This document shows positions 59,624 through 64,000 of a stretch of DNA of 64,000 bases, in pieces. The stretch comes from an uncultured Oscillospiraceae bacterium (GTDB lineage Bacteria > Bacillota > Clostridia > Oscillospirales > Oscillospiraceae). How positions within the stretch are numbered: position 1 is the first letter of the stretch; every line of letters starts with the position of its first letter. Made by a program: the position numbers and the translations under genes. The stretch spans positions 1-64,000 of the forward strand of contig CAKTQR010000007.1 in NCBI GenBank assembly GCA_934597175.1. The letters are read 5' to 3'. The notes under the pieces are model-generated. The model did not search any database and was not told the origin of the DNA. It saw nothing but the letters and a program-made list of their open reading frames with translations.

Positions 59624-60877
59624 TTATTCTGCGTAGCGGTTTATATACTCCGCTCTGGTCTTAGAATATATTATCTTCTGACTGCTGTAAAGCCCGAAAT
59701 ATCCCGACAGCATGTAGGATATGCCGCAGGCAAGGGCAAAGTAGATGAGGTTAGATGAGCCAAAAAGCTCCACGCTCAGGATTATCGACGCTATCGGGCA
59801 ATTGACAGCGCCGCAGAACATCGCAACGAGCGCAATCGCCGCCGCAAAGCCCGCCGGCATGCCGAGCGCCGGGCCGAGCACGCAGCCGAGTGTCGCCCCG
59901 ATGAAGAAGGTCGGCACTATCTCGCCGCCCTTGAAGCCGAAGCCGATGGTCACGGCGGTGAAAACTATCTTCCAGAAAAATGCCCAGTCGGGGGTGTCCG
60001 CCCCGGCGAGCGCCGACGCTATCATTCCCGTGCCGATGCCGTTGTAGTCGTAGCTGCCGACGAGAAGCGTCAGCGCAATGAGCACAACGCCGCCGACCGC
60101 ACCTCGCAGGTAGGCGTTTTTTATCTTTGCCGCCGCAAGCCGCTCGGTCTGGTGCATCGTGACGCAGAACACTATGCTCACCACGGCGCAGATGACGGCG
60201 AGCACGCAGGTGCGAAGCAGCATCACGACCCCCAGCGGCTCGTAGATCATGTCAAAGCCCATGGGCGCAATGCCGATGAGCCGTGATATACCGTATGCAA
60301 CCAGTGATGCGACGAGGCAGGGGATGAAGCCCGAGTAGTACACCACGCCCACGGAGATGACCTCAAGGGCGAATATCGTCGCCGTAAGCGGCGTCCCGAA
60401 CAGCGCCGCAAAAACTGCGCTCATGCCGCACAGCGTAACGAGCGGCATGTCCTTTTCGTCAAGGTGCAAAAGCTTTCCCACCCTGAAGCCGATGCCGCCG
60501 CCTATCTGCAAGGCTGCGCCCTCACGGCCCGCCGAGCCGCCGACAAGGTGGGTTATCGCCGTCGAGACAAAAATGACCGGCACGAGCATCAGCGGCACTT
60601 TTTTGCCCTCGTGCACGGAGTCGATTATCTTGTTCGTGCCTGCGCCCTCGGTTTTGGTCACATAGTACAGTGCGGCAATCAAGACGCCGCCGACCGGCAG
60701 CAGGTAAATGAGCCAGTGGTGGCCGCCACGAAACGAGGTCACCCAGCTGACTGTCAGGTTGAACGCCGAGCCGACAAGGCCGCAAATTGCCCCCGTCACC
60801 GTCGACAGCAGCACCCAGCGGTAGAATGTTCTGAAGTATTTTCCTGCGCTTATCGCAGTGCTTTTAAACTCAGCCAC
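59624..60877 (-). CDS. ClC-family anion transporter
   Basis: The 417-residue membrane protein has the ClC fold with about 16 helical segments. The gate glutamate is in SAGREGAALQIGG (about 120-132). The first selectivity loop reads TEGAGTNK rather than the GSGIP of chloride transporters, and the later loop is GFKGGEIVPTFFIG (about 305-318). These departures recall the fluoride-exporting CLC-F branch, but no fluoride riboswitch precedes the gene. The start is GTG at 60877 behind AGGAGG; the ATG at 60895 would sit upstream of that site. Element C ends 23 bases before the start. Confidence 0.88.
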   Translation of the reverse strand: MAEFKSTAISAGKYFRTFYRWVLLSTVTGAICGLVGSAFNLTVSWVTSFRGGHHWLIYLLPVGGVLIAALYYVTKTEGAGTNKIIDSVHEGKKVPLMLVPVIFVSTAITHLVGGSAGREGAALQIGGGIGFRVGKLLHLDEKDMPLVTLCGMSAVFAALFGTPLTATIFALEVISVGVVYYSGFIPCLVASLVAYGISRLIGIAPMGFDMIYEPLGVVMLLRTCVLAVICAVVSIVFCVTMHQTERLAAAKIKNAYLRGAVGGVVLIALTLLVGSYDYNGIGTGMIASALAGADTPDWAFFWKIVFTAVTIGFGFKGGEIVPTFFIGATLGCVLGPALGMPAGFAAAIALVAMFCGAVNCPIASIILSVELFGSSNLIYFALACGISYMLSGYFGLYSSQKIIYSKTRAEYINRYAE

Positions 60878-60900
60878 GGCTTTCACCTCCTGAAGCATAA

Positions 60901-61159
60901 GGGGAGCACCCAAACTCCGCCTCTGCCATGTCTTTTTGTCCTTTCTCTGCGTTATCGTCCTTGAAATACCTGTGTATTCCCGCCTCCTCTGCCTTGATAA
61001 AGAACAAAAACCCTATGGCAGAGGTCTTTCAGATTTTTAAGTGAGAGAGGAGTGTCGCAGGCAAGGCTTTGGGAATGAGGAAGGCCGTTGCCTTGTGATT
61101 GAGCAAAACGCAGCATGCGGCGCTTAAATCCGCTTAAAAACGGGGTTTGGATGCTCCCC
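60901..61159. repeat. Inverted-repeat element C (about 259 bp)
   Basis: The ends 60901-60919 and 61141-61159 are inverted copies, GGGGAGCACCCAAACTCCG against GGGGAGCATCCAAACCCCG, 17 of 19 matching. A second inverted pair, CCTCTGCCAT (60920s) with ATGGCAGAGG (about 61016), lies inside. The sequence is unrelated to elements A and B. It fills the gap between the ClC gene and the PH-domain gene; no open frame within it is supportable. Confidence 0.7.
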
Positions 61160-61228
61160 GTATGCTTAAATATATAGCGAAAAACGGCGATTGTCCAGTG
61201 GATTTATGTGCCTGTTTGAGTAAATTTG

Positions 61229-61267
61229 CAATCTTCTCTTGATTTTTTTGCGAAGATTGGTTACAAT
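61229..61267 (+). promoter_or_regulatory. Promoter and dyad of the PH-domain gene
   Basis: TTGATT (61239-61244), 17 bases and TACAAT (61262-61267). CAATCTTC (61229-61236) and GAAGATTG (61252-61259) form a perfect eight-base dyad around the -35, a good place for a repressor. Confidence 0.6.
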
Positions 61268-61300
61268 GGGGCGTACACAATTGATATGGGGGTATCGTCT

Positions 61301-61702
61301 ATGGCTAAGCTCGTATCCAAGATCGTTGAAATCTGGCACGATAGAAAGAGGATTCTCGGCTTGCCCATTTCGTTCACGAGATACGCCCTCAGCGAGGATC
61401 GCCTGTTTTTGAAGCGTGGCGTTCTGAATATCAAGCAGGATGAAGTCGTGCTCTACCGTGTGCGTGACCTGCGTGTGTCGGTGTCGCTGTGGCAGCGGCT
61501 GTTCGGTGTCGGCACGGTGACGGTCATATCGACCGATAAGAGCATCCCCGAGCTTACGCTTAAAAATATCCGCCAGCCGAACGAGGTCAAGGAGCTTATT
61601 CACGAGTATGTCGAGAAAATGAAGATTGCCCGCCGCATGCGTGTCGGCGAGATGAGCATGGATATCGACGACGACTCCATCGATTTTGAGGATAATAACT
61701 GA
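61301..61702 (+). CDS. PH-domain (bPH2/YdbS-like) protein
   Basis: The 133-residue protein carries a bacterial PH-like domain: TRYALSEDRLFLKRGVLN, VVLYRVRDLRVSVSLWQRLFG split by strand turns, GTVTVISTDKS and NVKEL-like end helix (KELIHEYVEK), about 25-110. A charged tail follows (MSMDIDDDSIDFEDNN). No membrane segment is seen, unlike most YdbS/YdbT relatives. The start at 61301 has GGGGGT nine bases upstream. A strong promoter with a dyad precedes it. Function unknown. Confidence 0.8.
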   Translation: MAKLVSKIVEIWHDRKRILGLPISFTRYALSEDRLFLKRGVLNIKQDEVVLYRVRDLRVSVSLWQRLFGVGTVTVISTDKSIPELTLKNIRQPNEVKELIHEYVEKMKIARRMRVGEMSMDIDDDSIDFEDNN

Positions 61703-61724
61703 GTCCTCGCCCAAAGTTAAATAC

Positions 61725-61815
61725 GGATAGGTATCGAAGTGGTCATAACGGCCCTGACTCGAAATCAGGTAGTCGCGCAAGCGGCTCGTGGGTTCGAATC
61801 CCACCCTATCCGCCA
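61725..61815 (+). tRNA. tRNA-Ser (anticodon CGA)
   Basis: The acceptor arms GGATAGG (61725-61731) and CCTATCC (61805-61811) pair fully, with discriminator G and an encoded CCA end (61813-61815). The anticodon stem CCTGA/TCAGG holds CTCGAAA, anticodon CGA at 61760-61762, reading UCG. A long variable arm (about 16 bases) and the T-arm GTGGGTTCGAATCCCAC are as expected of serine tRNA. Confidence 0.97.
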
Positions 61816-61847
61816 AAAAATCCTGTCGGACTTCCGACAGGATTTTT
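61816..61847. terminator. Terminator between tRNA-Ser and the MATE fusion gene
   Basis: AAAATCCTGTCGGA pairs with TCCGACAGGATTTT; T5 on the plus strand and A6 at the start make it usable from both sides. Confidence 0.82.
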
Positions 61848-61859
61848 CTTTGTGCCGGT

Positions 61860-63803
61860 CTATCCCCGTTCGCTGACATATTTGACGATGATGTCCGCTG
61901 TTTCCTCGATGCCGGCGGAGGAGTCGAGGGTCAGGTGGTACTGGCGGGCATCGCCCCAGCGGCGGCCGGAAATGTGCCGGTAATACGACGCTCTGGCCTT
62001 GTCGGAGCGGCGGATGCTGCGCTTTGCCTCGCCGGGCGTATCGCCGTAGACCTCCATGACCCGGCGCATGCGGTACTCCTTCGGGGCGTGGATGAACACC
62101 CGCACGACATTGTCGTAGTCCTTGAGCACATAGTCGGCGGCTCTGCCGACTATGACGCAGCTGCCGTTGTCGGCGATCTTGCGGATTATGCTCGCCTGCG
62201 CCTTTATCGCCTGCTGAACGGCGGTCGACGACAGGTAAAGCTCACGCAGCGCATCGGGGGCATTTTTGTGAATGTCGGAGATAAACTCCCTGTCCAGCCC
62301 GCTCTCGTGGGCGGCGAGGGCGACCATCTCCTTATAATAAAATGGGATGCCCAGCTTCTGCGCAACCACCTTGCCTATCTGCTTGCCGGACGAGCCGTGC
62401 TCCCGGGCGATGGTGATGATAACGCCGGGCTTCGAGGGCTTGAGTGCGACCGTGTCGCCGTCGTCGGCTCGAACGGGTCTGGGCTCGCTGACATAGTCCT
62501 TGCTTAGGAACTGGCGGTAGAACACGAAGCCCACAAGGCTCGTGATGACCTCGGTCACGGGGAAGGTCAGCCAAAACCGGTCAAGCCCGAAGCGGGAGAA
62601 CACATAGCCCAGCGGGACAAACAGCACCACCGTTCGGATGACGGTCAGCGCCGAGCTTTTGAGGCTGGACGCCACCGCCTGGAAGAACACGGGGAAGATG
62701 AGCGAGGTCACAAGCGGCAGAAAGCTCACGCCGATGATGCGAAAGCCCACTGTTCCTATCTTGACCACGAGGTCGTCCGATGTGAACACCCGCAGCATCT
62801 GCTCGGGAATAAACTCAAAACACAGCGTTCCGAGGAACATCAGCGCCATGCCGAATATGACGGAGATCGACAGCGTCTTGCGGCAGCGGTCGATCTTGCG
62901 TGCGGCGTAGTTGTAGCTTATCACGGGCACAATGCAGGTCTGCATTGCGCCGAGGGGGATGAAGAAAAATGTCTGCCACTTGTAGTAAAGCCCCAGCGCC
63001 GTGACCGCCTCGTCGCAGAATGTCGAGAGGATGAGGTTGAGTCCGAATATGTAGAAGGTGTACGCCGACTGCATGAGGATATTCGGCATACCGAGGCGGA
63101 AAATTTTCTTTATGTGATGCACATACAGCGCCCTGTCCGGCGATGGGTGATAGCCCTTTTTCATCACGACCAGCGCTGCGACTATCTGCCCGGCAACGGT
63201 GGCGACCGCCGCACCGGCGATGCCCATTTCCGGCAGACCGAGCATACCGAAGATGAGCAGCGGGTCTAAAATTATGTTGGTGACTGCGCCGAGTATCTGT
63301 GCGAGCATCGGCGTTTTCATGTCGCCGCCCGATTGCAGTATCTTCGTCCAAATGCTCTCCAAAAACAGTCCGAAGCTGAACACGCAGACTATTCTGCCGT
63401 AGACGATGACATCACGAATGACCGCCTCGGAGTCTGTGGAAAGCCGTGCGTACAGGGGCATGAGCGCCCAGCACAGGGCGGCGAATATTGCCCACAGCGC
63501 AATGGCAAGCGGTGTGCCCACTCCGGCGTATTCGTCAGCTTCCTTCTGCCTGCCCTCGCCGAGCTTGGCGGCCATGACGGTGTTTATGCCGACGCCCGTG
63601 CCGACGGCGAGCGCTATCATCAAAAGCTGCACGGGATAGATGATGGACAGTGCGGTCAGGCCGCTGCCGGAGTATCTGCCGACGAACAGGCTGTCGACGA
63701 TGTTATAAAGCGCCTGAATAAGCTGCGCCAGCATCACGGGCGGCGCAAGCCGCAGCAGTATTTTGCTTATCTTTTCCGTGCCGAACAAGCTCGCCTGCTC
63801 CAT
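61860..63803 (-). CDS. MATE-family efflux protein fused to a cytidylate-kinase-like domain
   Basis: The 647-residue protein has a full MATE transporter (about 1-435, 12 helices in two halves; SLFVGRYSGSGLTALS near 38-53) and, after a short hydrophilic linker, a cytidylate-kinase-2-like domain (about 458-647). The kinase has a P-loop-like AREHGSSGKQIG (466-477), VIVGRAADYVL and a DSS(A)G-type end. MATE proteins export drugs or cations; the kinase-like domain may phosphorylate a nucleotide-like compound at the inner face. Such fusions occur in Clostridia but have no settled role. GAGGT precedes the ATG. Confidence 0.88.
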   Translation of the reverse strand: MEQASLFGTEKISKILLRLAPPVMLAQLIQALYNIVDSLFVGRYSGSGLTALSIIYPVQLLMIALAVGTGVGINTVMAAKLGEGRQKEADEYAGVGTPLAIALWAIFAALCWALMPLYARLSTDSEAVIRDVIVYGRIVCVFSFGLFLESIWTKILQSGGDMKTPMLAQILGAVTNIILDPLLIFGMLGLPEMGIAGAAVATVAGQIVAALVVMKKGYHPSPDRALYVHHIKKIFRLGMPNILMQSAYTFYIFGLNLILSTFCDEAVTALGLYYKWQTFFFIPLGAMQTCIVPVISYNYAARKIDRCRKTLSISVIFGMALMFLGTLCFEFIPEQMLRVFTSDDLVVKIGTVGFRIIGVSFLPLVTSLIFPVFFQAVASSLKSSALTVIRTVVLFVPLGYVFSRFGLDRFWLTFPVTEVITSLVGFVFYRQFLSKDYVSEPRPVRADDGDTVALKPSKPGVIITIAREHGSSGKQIGKVVAQKLGIPFYYKEMVALAAHESGLDREFISDIHKNAPDALRELYLSSTAVQQAIKAQASIIRKIADNGSCVIVGRAADYVLKDYDNVVRVFIHAPKEYRMRRVMEVYGDTPGEAKRSIRRSDKARASYYRHISGRRWGDARQYHLTLDSSAGIEETADIIVKYVSERG

Positions 63804-63876
63804 TGCAAATTACCTCGAACAATTCAAATGATGTGACATTATACTCTGAATTTTGTCGGTGTCAACAGCATTTTCG

Positions 63877-63923
63877 TAAAAACTCAGCCGCCACGGTGCA
63901 TAGACCGTGGCGGCTGAGTTTGT
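63877..63923. terminator. Strong hairpin at the right end of the window
   Basis: A 17-bp perfect stem (63881-63897 with 63904-63920) with a six-base loop. The minus strand ends in TTTTT, so it probably closes a minus-strand gene that lies beyond 64000. The last 77 bases hold no supportable gene. Confidence 0.7.
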
Positions 63924-64000
63924 TCGGTGGTATCGAAGCCGACGAGGACGACCGGCAAGCTGCGCAGTTAAGTTTTTTGCCTTTGGCAAAAAGTTAAGTT

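Noticed and set aside
60878..61160. Fluoride riboswitch before the ClC gene
   Set aside because: Searched for the conserved aptamer core because of the CLC-F-like loops; the stretch is an inverted-repeat element without it.
61166..61879. A 237-codon minus-strand frame across the tRNA-Ser and PH-domain gene
   Set aside because: It runs through a perfect tRNA and two promoters and has no recognisable protein sequence.
63803..63997. A plus-strand frame at the right edge
   Set aside because: It reads through the strong hairpin and its tail appears to be translated repeat or terminator sequence.

Overview
The window comes from a low-to-mid GC Gram-positive anaerobe of class Clostridia, probably Oscillospiraceae/Ruminococcaceae-like. 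The evidence is a spoIIR gene, an hrcA-grpE-dnaK-dnaJ operon with a CIRCE operator, a dgt-dnaG-rpoD block, addAB, a purine riboswitch, an ECF-type S component, AGGAGG Shine-Dalgarno sites and T-rich hairpin terminators. It is ordinary chromosome with about 55 protein genes and one tRNA-Ser. No prophage, CRISPR array or rRNA was seen. The taxonomic placement is an inference from gene content.

Layout. 1-5.8 kb: potassium homeostasis. A KdpD/KdpE pair lacking the KdpD N-terminal ATP-binding domain is divergent from trkA-trkH and a 39-residue membrane peptide; kdpFABC is absent. The trkA promoter carries 11-bp-phased direct repeats. 5.8-12 kb: purine salvage, with a BmpA-type nucleoside ABC transporter under a purine riboswitch, and xpt. 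12-14.4 kb: a GPH-family symporter coupled to a PIG-L/LmbE deacetylase. 14.5-25 kb: two secreted FnIII-repeat proteins (one with a CHAP-like amidase domain, one transglutaminase-like), a nucleotidyltransferase with a small partner gene, a membrane coiled-coil protein, a Crp/Fnr regulator, pssA and a cysteine desulfidase-like enzyme. 25-26.5 kb: coaX with an ECF S component behind a structured leader. 26.5-34.3 kb: GH13 glucosidase, flavin-binding protein, radical SAM protein, DMT permease, ComEC-like hydrolase, an archaeal-type phosphoglycerate mutase homologue, ispE and spoIIR. 34.3-36.7 kb: two-subunit aconitase X and a MarR regulator. 36.7-45.8 kb: heat-shock operon, then rpoD, dnaG and dgt. 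45.9-55.3 kb: YigZ-like protein, hflX, rpmE and addAB. 55.4-64 kb: aminotransferase, hypothetical membrane protein, a frameshifted DUF4417-type gene with a paralogue of its C-terminal domain, a ClC transporter, a PH-domain protein, tRNA-Ser and a MATE transporter fused to a cytidylate-kinase-like domain.

The most unusual signals are the compact KdpDE/TrkAH/micropeptide locus, a DUF4417 gene split at a run of five Gs, two related inverted-repeat elements (9548-9775 and 47838-48119) that keep an internal stem by swapping arm sequences, a third inverted-repeat element (60901-61159) directly before the ClC gene, an unassigned structured leader before the ECF/coaX genes, and the MATE-kinase fusion. 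All functional calls were made by reading the sequence; no database search was run.
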